Assembly: GCA_030077755.1 (NCBI GenBank)
Contig: JAQJZZ010000017.1
Span: 1,054,001-1,118,000 of the forward strand
Direction of reading: 5' to 3'
DNA length: 64,000 nt
Origin: Filosporella fistucella
Lineage: Eukaryota; Ascomycota; Leotiomycetes; Helotiales
Positions 32,726-44,395 of the stretch are shown piece after piece. The translations under genes were made by a program, and so were the position numbers. Numbering within the stretch: the first letter of the stretch is position 1; the number at the start of each line of letters is the position of its first letter. The notes under the pieces are model-generated. The model was given only the letters and a program-made list of their open reading frames with translations, had not been told where the DNA came from and ran no database searches.

Positions 32726-34867
32726 CTACAGGCCGACCTCAACCTGTGCTGAATCACCCTCCTGCTCTGCTATGCTGACGCAAGCTTTCACAGCTTCCGC
32801 AACTTCACCACTAAGCTCAATAGCGGGCGATGCGCTGTTCATATCTGGTACCCAATGTCGAAGGACAGCCATACACGCCTTTTGACTACAGGTTTGTGCA
32901 ACACAGGCGAACATGAATGCGTATATTGAAGATGACTGTTGCAGATTTCTGCGTGGAGCCATTCTGAACACTTCCCAAAACTCAAGCCAATGTTGATTCT
33001 TTGCATAGAGATCAAGGAGTCTCATTCTCGATTCGTCTTTGAAAAGTGGAAGATCTAGATGCATCATAAGCACATGCAATCGCTGTTGCATCCCGGGCAT
33101 CGGAACACTTGGTAGGTCAAACGTATCGGCTGCATCGACATAAACCATATGTGCCGGAATATCCACAGGCTCTCTTATTGATGTCGCTTCTTGCAAGCCA
33201 ACAAGTACATCCTCTGAAAGTATCGCCTGGCCCCGATCAGTCATTGCCTGTAGAACTTTGAGTGCCTCTTTTACAGCATCTTGCGATGGTGTCTGATGCT
33301 TTGTCCTCCTTGCATTACGGAGGAGGTTGAATGTGACCTGCATATATGCTGAAGGAGATAGATCTACACCATCCTGTCGAAACTGCTCAATGGTCGCCGA
33401 TAAAGCCTTGTGATCGTAATTTGCATGCCCAATATCACAGGCAAAGCACTGTAGCCATAGAATCGACTCTGCATCAGTCTGTGATGGGAAGACATCTGAT
33501 ACAGTTTCGTAGAAACAAGCAAGATATGGCGTCGAGCTTCGGTCATCAGGTCCTGTCCCGAGTAATCGGATCGCCTGCTCTTCTGGGAGGCTCTCCAGGT
33601 ATGTCTTGAGAAGAGTTGACAGGAACGGTTTCCAGAGACCCTCCTGTAGCTGAGGGACATGCTCGCTGTACCGAATCAGATCATCTTTAGCTTTTTGATA
33701 GTGGCCTGCAACAATGTCATGCATTGCTGATTCTTGGATACTTCTAAAATCAAAATTCTCGAATGGACTGGCCATTAAGGGCTCCTTGACAAGATTTAAA
33801 TCCATTGCGGCTTGTGTTAACATACGACGTGCGGTAGTATGATATCCTCTTGTCTGGCCAAGTGCTGATGTGGGTGTTGATTGTTCTGACGGAGGTTGAA
33901 GCCCTAGAGAAGCTTGTGGAATACTCGAATCCAGGTCTGGTATCTCCTGTTGCCCTCCTCTCTTGAGTATGCCACCCCAGAGCCGTTCCAGATCGATCTC
34001 CTCCCTTTTTTCTTCGGTGAGCATTTGTACGACTATGCGCACTCCATCAGTCCGTCGGCCAAAGCCCACAAAGTCTTTGTGTTGAGGGACTTCCTCTGTG
34101 ACCTTTTCTCCACCCTCGACAACTCCAACGTCTACACACACCCAGCCAGTCCGGACCCCATCATCGCCATTCTCGTCAGAAGTACTCCCCAGAAGCTTTG
34201 CTCTTTTCGCTTTCCTTCGCAGTTTTAATTTCAGTTCATTTCTTCCTAATAAGCCGTCTGCATCAGGTCGTAATTTGTATTCACTCCTCAGCCAGCGACA
34301 TAATCGATCTGCGGAAACGTGTAGATGCTTTTCGCTTCTTGCGGCTCCAATTACCATGAATAGGTTTGCTCCCAAGGCGGGTGGGGGATCAAGTTTTCGG
34401 AGATCGAGTAGCTTGAGATCGTCGAGGCCCAGGTCTATCGAAAGGTGCTGTAGTAGAGGCTCGAGAATTGGAGGGGGGGATTCGGGCAGATCTGGTATCC
34501 GCTGGCGCTCTGATAAAGGTTTTGTCGCTCGCTGGCTAGGATTGACTTGAAGATACCATGGGATTGCTTCCACTTGCGAATCTTCAGCAGGCTTCTCAAG
34601 TCCTACTTCATCTTCCGTAACGTCAATTTCCTCCTGTAAGACATCTTCTCTGCCATCTAAATTTTCGTTTACGTTGTTCTCCTTTCCTTCATGTGATAAT
34701 TGTGTTATACGTCGAAACTGTTGTATGGAGGTGATATTTAAAGGAGCCTTCGCAGGATAATTCGCAGCTCGAATCGGCGTTATACCAGCTAGGGAGGTAA
34801 AATTCCGCAGTAGTGACAATCGGCAGCTGGCACATCCAGTTGCGCGCAATGCTCTTCCAATGACCAT
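32726..34867 (-). CDS. ATP25: Mitochondrial ATP25 (RsfS-like N-half plus OLI1 mRNA-stability C-half)
   Basis: Single exon, 713 aa. The N-terminus is rich in Arg, Ser and Ala without acidic residues, a mitochondrial presequence. The region about residues 125-290 (SIDLGLDDLKLLDLRKLDPPPALGANLFMVIG then SADRLCRWLR) is a ribosomal silencing factor RsfS/Iojap-like domain. The C-terminal 350 residues, starting after a Gly-Tyr-His-Thr segment near 345, are helical repeats typical of Atp25 (PPR-like). In yeast the precursor is cleaved into two parts: the N part helps assemble the Atp9 ring and the C part stabilises OLI1/ATP9 mRNA. The RGYHTTARRM segment near residues 343-352 resembles an internal presequence that would fit such a cleavage. 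The ATG at 34867 is preceded by no in-frame alternative. Confidence 0.93.
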   Translation of the reverse strand: MVIGRALRATGCASCRLSLLRNFTSLAGITPIRAANYPAKAPLNITSIQQFRRITQLSHEGKENNVNENLDGREDVLQEEIDVTEDEVGLEKPAEDSQVEAIPWYLQVNPSQRATKPLSERQRIPDLPESPPPILEPLLQHLSIDLGLDDLKLLDLRKLDPPPALGANLFMVIGAARSEKHLHVSADRLCRWLRSEYKLRPDADGLLGRNELKLKLRRKAKRAKLLGSTSDENGDDGVRTGWVCVDVGVVEGGEKVTEEVPQHKDFVGFGRRTDGVRIVVQMLTEEKREEIDLERLWGGILKRGGQQEIPDLDSSIPQASLGLQPPSEQSTPTSALGQTRGYHTTARRMLTQAAMDLNLVKEPLMASPFENFDFRSIQESAMHDIVAGHYQKAKDDLIRYSEHVPQLQEGLWKPFLSTLLKTYLESLPEEQAIRLLGTGPDDRSSTPYLACFYETVSDVFPSQTDAESILWLQCFACDIGHANYDHKALSATIEQFRQDGVDLSPSAYMQVTFNLLRNARRTKHQTPSQDAVKEALKVLQAMTDRGQAILSEDVLVGLQEATSIREPVDIPAHMVYVDAADTFDLPSVPMPGMQQRLHVLMMHLDLPLFKDESRMRLLDLYAKNQHWLEFWEVFRMAPRRNLQQSSSIYAFMFACVAQTCSQKACMAVLRHWVPDMNSASPAIELSGEVAEAVKACVSIAEQEGDSAQVEVGL

Positions 34868-35487
34868 GTTGTGTTGCTAATGGTTTCATGACTCCATTCA
34901 AGCCTACCAAATGGAGATAATAATTTTCTACGGCAACCGATTGCGACCCACAATGCTATCAACGTCGCCCAGTCTTGATATCGATATCCCATTCGGCATT
35001 TAATCCGAGGCCGGTCTCCCAACAAGCCAATGCTCTCGATGCTAAACATTAAAATAAATTGAGCGCTTGAGCATCATCTCCTATCTGCTTTGGGATCAAG
35101 CCATCATAGCATGCTTTTACTTGACGCCGAAAAGGTGGATCTACATCTTGCTTTCTAGAAAGGAATGCAAGACATCCGTCTTATATTGCTACATGTTCAT
35201 CACGGTTGCACTTTTGCATTGAGGGACTTGGTAAAGAATCGAATGTTATAGTAATCACTTCAGGCATACCCGCAAGTCAACCTATAATCTTTGAGCTCTT
35301 TGGGAAGGTGTTGGGCCGGAACTCCGTCGGAGAGATAGATCTGCTTTGTGCAAGAATGGGATAGTCAACTCCTTTTCAAGACCGCTCGGAACATGGGATA
35401 TATATATATATATATATCAGGTGAGATCATCATAGCCTCGAGTTATTATTGCACAAAATACCACAATCTCAGTCATTTTGAATCATT
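34868..35487. other. Intergenic with TA microsatellite
   Basis: Divergent region between ATP25 (-) and the amidase (+). It contains an uninterrupted TA dinucleotide run at 35399-35417, about 70 nt upstream of the amidase ATG; this could act as an AT-rich promoter element. Nothing else recognised. Confidence 0.5.
35399..35417. repeat. TA dinucleotide microsatellite
   Basis: Uninterrupted TA repeat of 19 nt, about 70 nt upstream of the amidase ATG. Confidence 0.9.
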
Positions 35488-37529
35488 ATGTCTCTCCTGT
35501 CCGTTACCCCAGCAGAGTAGGTCTATGTCTTATCCGCCCATGATGAGCTTGTGATAACGTGCATCAGAGGTGTCAACGTTACAGAAGATGATTTGACATT
35601 AATCGCGGATAAGTATGGTTATAAATTCAAGGGCAACGAGAAAGCTGAATACACAACACTCTTGGCTGCTACATGCAATGCAATGCAATTCGTTTCTGAA
35701 ATGGAGGGTCTGTATCTGGCGTCAAGTTACATCACTTCCACCTAACATGATATAGACTATCAGCCAGAGCCAGATTATGGGTTGATGCCACGAGAGAATA
35801 TGTGAATCATCATACTAGAAATATGCAAAGATTTAGGCTGCTAATTTTGGAAGACACCTCCCATCGAAGGCTGATAACCCAGATAATGCTTGGGGGTATC
35901 GGTTCGATCTCGCTCACAAATCACCGGAATCCTCACTTCTTGAAGGAAGAACCGTATGTATCAAGGACAATATATGTGTCGCGGGTGTTCCATGTCTAGT
36001 TGGTACCGAGACGTTTGCGGACTGGATCCCGAAGATGGATGCCACCATTGTAACGAGGATTTTGGAGGCAGGTGGTGTGATCAAAGGAAAAGCTGTCTGC
36101 GAAAACCTCAGCACCAGTGCTTCTTCCTATACTGCTGCTACTGGACCCATTGATAATCCTTATGCAAGAGTAAGCCCCTTCTCATTGAAATTCTTGAATG
36201 GAGACCGAAAATGACCGCAATACGGAGCCTTTTCGATCATTAGCGTTGCCATTGAAAGTGGACATGGAAACCGTCTAATATCATTATCAGGGATTTTCTG
36301 CTGGTGGAAGTAGCTCCGGAACAGCAAACCTAGTTGCGAAGAATGAGGTAGATCTTGGAATAGGAGCAGATCAGGGAGGCTCCATACGAATTCCGGCGAG
36401 CTTGTGCGGCTTGGTAGGCTTTAAGGCGACCTTCGGACTCGTCCCGTATACAGGTTGCGTGAGCAATGAAGCCACCATTGACGTCGTTGGCCCAATTACC
36501 AGAAACTGTCTGGATAATGCTATTTTGCTAGAAGCAATTGCAGGGGTTGACGGTCTTGATGATAGGCAAGGAGCTGGAACTCCTTTCCGAGGCCAAGTTC
36601 CACAATACTCTAAGCTCTTGTTGGAATCGAAGCCTGCTGGCGTCAAAGGCTTGCGAATCGGAATGCTAAAAGAAGGGATTTCATCGAAGCTTCAAGATGC
36701 GGAGGTGTTGAAGAAATTTCGGGCAGCAGCTTCAATATTCAAGGAACTTGGTGCCGTCGTTGAGGAGATCAGTATTCCCATGCATGAAATTGCTCCCGCG
36801 ATTTTTGGAGCATCGAGCCGGCAGTATGTCGAATCGTTTCATATCTGTCATATACAAAGCAAAGACAAAAAATGTGCACAGCTTCTGAGCAGTTCAGAAG
36901 CGGCTCGCAATTTTCCTTACCCATCAAGCTTCATACTAAGTCGTACATAGAGGAGGTGCCATGGGTCGAACAGGTAAAGCATCAGGTAGGAGGCAAGTAA
37001 TGCTAACAGATCTCTACGAGAAAATGTTACCTTGTACATCGTCAGTCATCGAAAAGGTGAGGTGCGCCCGGAACTGAAATGGGAGATGAAACTAATGTCA
37101 AGTAAGATGAGTCCTGTAAGCAAGAACACTGTCTTTGGAGGGGACTTCTGCTGGGAACGGTTTCCACACGTATATGCGAAAGCTGTCAATCTTTGTCGGA
37201 AGCTCACGGAAGAGTATGATAAAGCTCTCAAAAATTATGATGTCCTCATAATGCCGACAACTATAACACCAGCAGATCCACTACCAAAGAAAACAGATTC
37301 TGCCATAACCAAAATGAGCTCGACAATAGGGAAGCTTGACAATACATGCCCTTTCAATGCAACTGGCCATCCTGCGCTCGCATTTCCAATAGGATTTGTG
37401 CCTGCGAAGGCAGATCAAAGCATTCGTGTACCTACGAGCATGCAAATCGTTGGAAAGCATTTCGACGAGCTGACCTGCCTCAAGGTAGCTTTTGCTTGGG
37501 AGTGCTCGAGGGATTGGAAGCAATTTTGA
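35488..37529 (+). CDS. Amidase-signature family amidase
   Basis: Seven exons (35488-35516, 35568-35707, 35756-35801, 35854-36169, 36291-36823, 36951-37056, 37107-37529) give 530 aa. The amidase catalytic triad is in place: K109 in CIKDNICVAG, cis-S184 in GGSSSGTANL, nucleophile S208 in GADQGGSIRIPAS. The C-terminal part has CPFNATGHPALAFPIGF and SMQIVGKHFDE, typical of fungal AmdS-like amidases, which release ammonia from acyl amides. There is no signal peptide, so it should be cytosolic. At first sight the 5' third looks broken by stops, but a 52-bp intron at 35802-35853 with a CTAAT branch point resolves this. The 127-bp intron 36824-36950 and the 50-bp intron 37057-37106 are less certain, although phases agree. 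Substrate not determined. Confidence 0.85.
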
Positions 37530-38085
37530 TGAGAAAGACACCTGTATGGAATCTGGAGTGAAGACAATAGAGTTGTGGTGCTACTTTTATTGGAAATTGT
37601 GTTTTGGTGTTGCTGAGGAAGTAAAGAGTACATCGCACTGAGATAGACCGAACAGTTCAGAATTGTACAGGTACATTGACATCAACACTAAGTGCCGAAT
37701 GCATGGAAAGAATTTACAGCCATCGTACAAAAAAAGATCCATCATAGCTGATCAATAAATTTCATCGGACTAACGGTCATTGATCGCCTCAACCTACTCG
37801 AGCAGAGATAGACAGAGGCGGAATTGAATAAAATATCATTTGGGATGAAGTTCAAGGGGAAAGAAAGGGGAAGGTGAAAAAACGGCGACCCAGTGAGACA
37901 ACTGATGCATTTTAGCTTCAAAGCTCCAGGAGGCAACAAATTTTCCTATCGAACCGATAACACGCGACTCAATCATTTTGTATCAACATCTTCTTCCAGC
38001 ATTGGTCCTTCTTTCTTCCTTGTAATTGTTCTTCTGCTTCGTTTCCTTTGTTTGTTTCTATCCTGCTCTGTACAATAACGTCAAT
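37530..38085. other. Intergenic between amidase and RPO41
   Basis: Tandem-orientation spacer with the amidase 3' flank and the RPO41 promoter. The last 130 bases are pyrimidine-rich (TTCTTCC, CTTCTTTCTTCC), as expected near a fungal transcription start. No gene seen. Confidence 0.5.
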
Positions 38086-41000
38086 ATGCTTGTCCGAGCA
38101 GCACGTCGAAAGGCACGACCGGAAGCCATTCGAAGTAAAATTTCTCACGAGCAACTACGCCTTCCCTGGCTATGTCCATCATACAGCGCATCACGAGTAT
38201 ACCGTCGACCAGTCTCGGTCGATTCAGTCTCACATGGGACGGCATTGAGGAAACGGAGGAATTCGAAAGATGTGTCAAGCATCGCCCCTCGGAGGGCTTT
38301 GGCCACAGCAGTCGAGTACAGACCACTCGATGAAATACCATTCGAAGGTATGGGGGCTCATTCACCGACATCTATGTTTGGAAGAGAATATGATGGTTCT
38401 AGCACAGACTCGGGTATGAAGCCGTTTTTGGAGCCACTCTATCTTGGTGGTTCACTTGCAAGAGCACCAAAGTACTACAGAATGGATGCGACTGGTGTAA
38501 AAGGCGAGATTGGGGAGATACAATCTGTTTTTAATGCGTGTCTTCAAGTCGGGAGGATTGAACGTGCTGCGGTAATACTATCGCGACTCACAAGAATACT
38601 CGATGAACAAGGGTTAATGGCTATGCACAATCGATATCTTCGAGCTGCTGTCGAGCTAATAATGGTAAAGCCTTCCGCCACCGCCAGCCAAGCTTTGCAC
38701 AAATGGTACGAAATGAACATACGGAGTAAAAGACGACCGCAAAATTTCGAGACAATAGCCTACATGGTCAAAGCATCTCTTCAATCCGAACCGGGACAAC
38801 GAGAGCGTTTGGTACGGCGGTATATGGATCAGTTGGACGAGGATGAGGTATTGCAAGTACTTGAAGCAGAAATCCTCAAACCAGAGGAAATAAACAGCGT
38901 TACACATATTTACCCGAAGTACAATTTTGCGGTCGAATTGGGCACGGAAAGCGCTGACGAGGGGGTGGTGGAATTGTCTACATTACCAAGCGTTCAACCC
39001 TCAATGGACTCCGAGGAACTGGTTCCAGACGTACGACCGACTGGGCAGAAGGGGCTAGGTCTCAAATCCCTTAAGAAGGCACTCTCTCTCTTTGCCAAAC
39101 TGCCAGGTGAGGGAATCGACATCAGCACAGCGAGTTTAGAGATGAGAAAAGAAATTCAATCACGCCTGGAGCAGGATGCCGTTGAATCCGCTATCGATCG
39201 ATGGAGGGAAGAGAGTACCCAATTAACAAAAATGGGGCTCAATACTCACCTACAAACTAAATCTCTTGGGGCAAGAATGTGGAAATGGCACGTCTCTCTG
39301 CAAGCCCTTTTAAAGGAGGAGTTGATCAAAGTTGATGAAGCCGAAAGATCCACAAAACGGACGCCAAAGGAACAGGACCGTTGCGTATATGGCCCGTTTT
39401 TGCGCACTATACCCACCGACAAGCTTGCTGCTGTTACTATCTTATCTTGTATGACCACCCTTGGGACATCTGGCTTGGATAAGGGAATTCCGCTCTCCAG
39501 TGCAATTATGAGTATTTCTAGTGGTGTTGAAGATGAAAGCACGTTCGAGACTATCCAGCAAAGCCAAAGGAAGAAATTGTGGCCCACCTCCAAACCCCGC
39601 CTGACGCCAGACGCCATGAGAAAGGCCGCTCGGTCTCGTGGCGCAGGGTCTGTAGCTAAGTACGCAAGCCGATTTCTGGACGAGGATGATGTTGCACAGA
39701 AGCTCATTAGTCCAGAGTGGCCGTTGGCTACAAAAGCTAGGGTGGGAGCCTTCTTGATGTCCGCCCTGATTGAAGTTGCCAAGATTCCGGTGACTTTGCA
39801 ACATCCGCAGACGAAGGAACTTCTAACGCAAATGCAACCTGCATTTTCCCACTCACACCAGTATAAAATGGGTCGAAGATTAGGTGTCATCATGGTCAAC
39901 AAAGTACTGGGCGAGCAGCTTAGGCGTGAGCCAGTCCACAGTCTCCTTGCCAAACATTTGCCTATGCTTGTGGAACCTGAACCGTGGTCTGACTTTGACA
40001 AAGGCGGATACCTTGTTCATCCTTCGAAGGTGATGAGGATCAAAACGGGCAGTAAAGATCAGAGACATTACGCTGAAGCCGCAATTGGACAGGGCGACAT
40101 GTCGCCAACCTTTAAGGGTTTGGATGTTCTTGGTAAAACTTCGTGGCGAATCAACCAGCCAGTTTTCGATATTATGCTAAAAGCTTGGAATACTGGAGAG
40201 GCCATTGCCAACATGCCCGCCGAATCACCGAGTTTCACACTCCCAGCGGAACCTGAATCCTCCAAAGATCCTCTGGAACGAAGACGTTGGCTTAAGTTGG
40301 TTAAGGCGATTGAGAACACGAAGTCCGGCTTGCACTCTCAAAGATGTTTTCAGAATTTTCAATTGGAAATTGCCAGGGCGCTCAGGAACGAGGTGTTTTA
40401 TTTCCCACATAATGTTGATTTCCGCGGCCGAGCATACCCCATACCGCCATACCTAAACCATATGGGTGCTGATCATTGTCGCGGCCTCCTTGAATTTGGG
40501 CAGGGCAAGGAGTTGGGTGAGACCGGCTTGCGATGGCTCAAGATTCACCTTGCCAACGTTTACGGGTTCGATAAAGCTAGTCTTTCAGAGCGCGAAGACT
40601 TTGCTACGACACATATGGAGAGCATACTAGATTCCGCACTGAATCCCCTGGATGGAGCGCGTTGGTGGCTGCAGGCTGAAGATCCCTGGCAATGCCTCGC
40701 TGCTTGTATTGAACTTTCTGATGCACTGAAGTCTCCTGATCCAACTCGATTTATCTCTCATCTCCCAATCCACCAAGATGGAACCTGCAACGGTTTACAA
40801 CACTACGCGGCATTAGGTGGCGACCTTTGGGGTGCTCAGCAAGTCAACCTCGAGCCCGGTGATCGTCCTGCTGATGTTTATTCCGCTGTTGCGAACCTCG
40901 TGAAAGAAAGGATTTCGAGAGACAAAGAGCAAGGGCACCCTTGTGCAATTATATTGGATGGCAGAATCACCAGGAAAACTGTCAAGCAAACAGTCATGAC

Positions 41001-42396
41001 CAATGTCTATGGTGTTACCTATGTCGGTGCAAAAGCACAGGTCAAGAAACAGCTTGTGGCTGCTTATCCAGATCTCCCAAATGACGAAAAGATGAATCCG
41101 GGTAGCCTGGCGGCATATATTACCACCCACATCTTCGGCTCACTGTCTACCATGTTCAAGGGTGCTCATGATATCCAGTATTGGCTAGGGGAATGTGCCA
41201 GTAGGATCTCAACTTCTATCACTCCAGAACAAGTATCTCGGTTGCTCGCGGAATGGCCGGGGCTTACAACGCCAAGTAGATTTTCGAATGTCAAAATTAC
41301 AAAGGAGGGATATAAGCCACCAAAGGTTGAGGAGCTTGTGCAATTCAAATCCAGCGTCATTTGGACCAATCCTTTACACATGCCAGTGGTCCAGCCTTAC
41401 CGGAATTGCAAGGCCAAGTGCGTTCATACCAACATGCAAAGGCTGAACCTTGCCGAGCCCCATCGTTCGGATCCAGTCAACAAGCGGAAACAACTTCAGG
41501 CATTTCCTCCTAACTTTGTTCACTCACTGGACGCAACTCATATGCTTCTTTCTGCATTACGGTGTGACGAACTTGGGTTGTCATTTGCGGCAGTTCACGA
41601 TTCCTTCTGGACACACGCAAGCGATGTCGGTACCATGAATACTGTGCTCCGGGACGCTTTCATCCGTATTCATAGTGAAGATGTTGTTGGACGTTTGAGC
41701 ATAGAGTTCGCTGCACGTCACAAAGGTAGCATGAGGTCAGCGAAGGTGTACACTAGCTACAAAGCATGGAAGCCCATCATGGAGTGGCGCAAAAAAAACA
41801 AAGCAAACAAGGTGATTAAAGGACGAGCCAGATTTCTCTATCTAGATGAGCTTGTACTTGAAAGTGAACGTCAAAGACTACTTCAGTCTTCAAATCCGGC
41901 CGAGGTTCAGAAAGGAAAGGAAATGGTGACACCAGCAAGCATCTACGAGTCGTATTCTGCCGATGGCAACATAGAAACTGTAGACGGACTTTCTGGCCTT
42001 GGAGATCTCAGCCCAAATTCCTCTAGCAACCAGAGTATCGGCACAGAAGACTCCGATGACGTAATCGGTGAACCTCTGGATACTGAAAGCGTTATGGGCG
42101 AATCTGATATCGAGGCGGAAAGCGCTTCAGATCATGAAGAAACCAAAAAATCAGAATCCCAGGCGGACGAAAATGAAGACGAGGAAATGAGTAATTTCGA
42201 AGCAAATCTTAAGAAAAGAGGGGGAGGGAAATGCAAGCTCGGTTTTGACACAAATATTTGGGTCCCGTTGACCTTCCCTCCTGTGCCCAAAAAGGCATGT
42301 TTACTTCTACCCCCTTGACGATGCCGCAATTAACTTATTATACAGGGCGATTTTGATGTGTCTCGACTCAGGGAGAGCAAATACTTTTTTTCTTGA
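38086..42396 (+). CDS. RPO41: Mitochondrial DNA-directed RNA polymerase (T7-like)
   Basis: Exons 38086-42294 and 42346-42396 give 1419 aa. It transcribes the mitochondrial genome. The start MLVRAARRKARPEAIRSK begins an Arg-rich presequence; an in-frame ATG at 38026 is upstream but adds hydrophobic non-presequence residues. The T7-family polymerase motifs are clear: motif A HQDGTCNGLQHYAALGGD with D898, motif B RKTVKQTVMTNVYG near residues 964-977, and motif C VHDSFWTH with D1172. Between motif C and the C-terminus there is an acidic, disordered fungal insertion. The final intron (42295-42345) has a GCATGT donor and TACAG acceptor; only splicing it joins PKK to GDFDVSRLRESKYFFS, the conserved C-terminus. 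Unspliced reading stops at 42318 with unrelated residues. Yeast Rpo41 is 1351 aa. Confidence 0.96.
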
Positions 42397-43125
42397 GTAA
42401 TGGCGAGTACACTAAGGCGATGGACGACTTTAGTTATAATGTGTTGGATGCTTGGTTGATGAAACTACATCAGCATCTGTTGTGATTGGGTGGCCCAACC
42501 GTGTTTTGATATATTTTTCCTGGCATCATAGCGATGGATGTTTGCATTTGCCGGCGTTGGAGAGGCTACTCCTGGAAAATTAGGTCGGCCAATGTGTCGA
42601 GGTGTACGATTATTTGGAGATGGCCCCTCGTTCCGTAGTCGTTAACGATATGTATTATCCACATGGGTCCGGAATAGGCAAAATAGAATTCATATACATA
42701 ATGGCCACTTGGGCATGTGCTTTAATGAACCTGGCCATATAAGGACACATATTACGATCCATCTAGGGGATGCAATCGGCGGAACATGTCAAGGCCCCCT
42801 GGAGCTTTTCAGGGTCACGATCATCCGAAGTTCTCAAAATAATCCTCGGGCTGAATGTAAGCCATGTGGTTTGGTGGCACAAACATTTTGACAGCCAAGC
42901 AGAATTCTGAACTTTATATCGTCCGGCACGGCGCTGGGCACCCGAGCAATCACAAGGTCACCTCGCCGTCAAATATTGAGAGGATACCGAAGGGGGTTGA
43001 TGTGCCGCTCAAGAGATGCATAAGAAGTCAAAGAGACCCTCTGGTTGCTTTGCTTATACCATCTGAAACCAATCGATGTTTAGCACGTTCGATACCAAAC
43101 GAAATCCGATTTGGAAGTGGCCGAC
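42397..43125. other. Intergenic between RPO41 and secreted protein gene
   Basis: About 0.7 kb of spacer that presumably includes the RPO41 3' UTR and the promoter of the next gene. The open frame that starts at 42864 runs into the next gene but in its first half has no family features. No repeat or RNA gene recognised. Confidence 0.45.
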
Positions 43126-43888
43126 ATGATACTTGCTTGCAACTTTTCGGGGTGGTTAATATTGCTAGGAGTGTAAGTGAACATCCACCTATCCCTCGGC
43201 CAGAGTCCTTGCTCATTCTATACAGCCGTTATGCTCTAGCCTTCCCAGGGATTGATGCAAGAAGTGCATCAACGTGCCTGCCAACTATTGCGACTGTCGC
43301 CCATATTACAACAATAACAATCGAAAGCATTGTGACGATCCCTCACTCGTGCTATACGAAGACAATTACGACTAAACATCACGGCACGGGTATGCTATAA
43401 AGACTAGCCCAAGATATCTAAAGACAACACTACTAATACCCTATTCAGGTTGTCCGAAGCTGCCAATATGTGCTATGCAAGCAGACTGCATCCTTTTATC
43501 GACTGAAAGAGTTGACGTTCCACCTATCGATCCGTGTTGTCTTTCCACACCGACAGTCACTGTTCAAGGGCCTTGTCCGACATGCGGAAGTGGATGCGAC
43601 GTTTCTATTTTGACTAATTATGTGACTGCTGAGGCAAATACCTTAGTCAAGAAAGCTCTACCTACCTCTACACCATGTACCAAAACGGTGGTCAGATCAG
43701 AGCCATTTGCAGTTGGACCAACAAAGACAGAACATGTGTCGACTGTCACATCTACTCTATGGCAAAATTGTAATGGTTGTATTCTGATGACGAAGAATGC
43801 TGGGGGATTAGGACCAGCAGCTATTTTCAAGACGACAGTCACAGATTCTTTGCCACTTACCACAACAGCCTTCGTGTGTCTTCCTTGA
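43126..43888 (+). CDS. Small secreted Cys/Thr-rich protein
   Basis: Inferred exons 43126-43172, 43226-43389 and 43449-43888 give 216 aa. The start MILACNFSGWLILLGV with ALAFPG after it looks like a signal peptide cleaved near residue 20. The mature part is Thr/Val-rich with Cys pairs: SCYTKT, GCPKLPIC, DPCC, GPCPTCGSGC, NCNGC. Similar repeating patterns (VPPxDPCC, GPCPTC) occur in uncharacterised secreted or wall-associated ascomycete proteins. Intron 1 has a strong GTAAGT donor and TACAG acceptor; intron 2 has GTATGC and TTCAG. No catalytic motif and no clear GPI signal at the C-terminus. It could be a cell-wall or effector-like protein; no function is claimed. The first exon rests on phase and the signal-peptide argument only. 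Confidence 0.65.
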
Positions 43889-44395
43889 CCTTGATGAGAT
43901 GAAAATAAGGCTTTGGGAGGGGCGTAGGCATGCCCTAGGGTCATGTTCGTCGAATGTGAATTTGAGATACCAGGGATGAAGGACAAGGTGAACTTTTCTT
44001 AGCATATATATGTGTGTTTACGAATCTTATCAAACACGATGATGGTCAAAACAAAACAATTCTGAATATCCCCCAGATTGTGACTCAATAAAAAATGTAG
44101 CCGACTCGGCCTACAGGGAGACCTAGCTTCAGATGTTTCAGTCAATTGCAAGCACTGTGATCATACATGTAGACGTATGACATTTCTGACAATGCTGAAG
44201 TCGAGTTATGAGCTGTGAAGATAAGGTAGTTCAGGGGTTCCTCGCTTGGTAGTACCTCCTGGCTCTCTTCACGTTTAGACCCCGCAAGTCGCCGCCGTAC
44301 AGCACTCAAAATTCCCTTTCCATTGTCAAAACTCAGCCTTGCGTGACCGAATAACACATATATCCAAATCACCAGCAAGCTTTCCACGCCTGACC
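43889..44395. other. Intergenic upstream of DcpS gene
   Basis: Spacer with the 3' flank of the secreted protein gene and the promoter of the decapping enzyme. A minus-strand open frame at 44142-44387 begins with GTG and has no family features. No other signal seen. Confidence 0.45.

Noticed and set aside
35756..36000. Amidase looked like a pseudogene with stops after PREN
   Set aside because: A 52-bp intron (35802-35853, GTGAAT donor, CTAAT branch point, AAG acceptor) removes the stops and gives RENIHLPSKADNPDNAW in frame. The whole gene then reads through.
39246..40001. 251-codon antisense frame within RPO41
   Set aside because: Shadow of the strongly supported polymerase coding strand; no domain.
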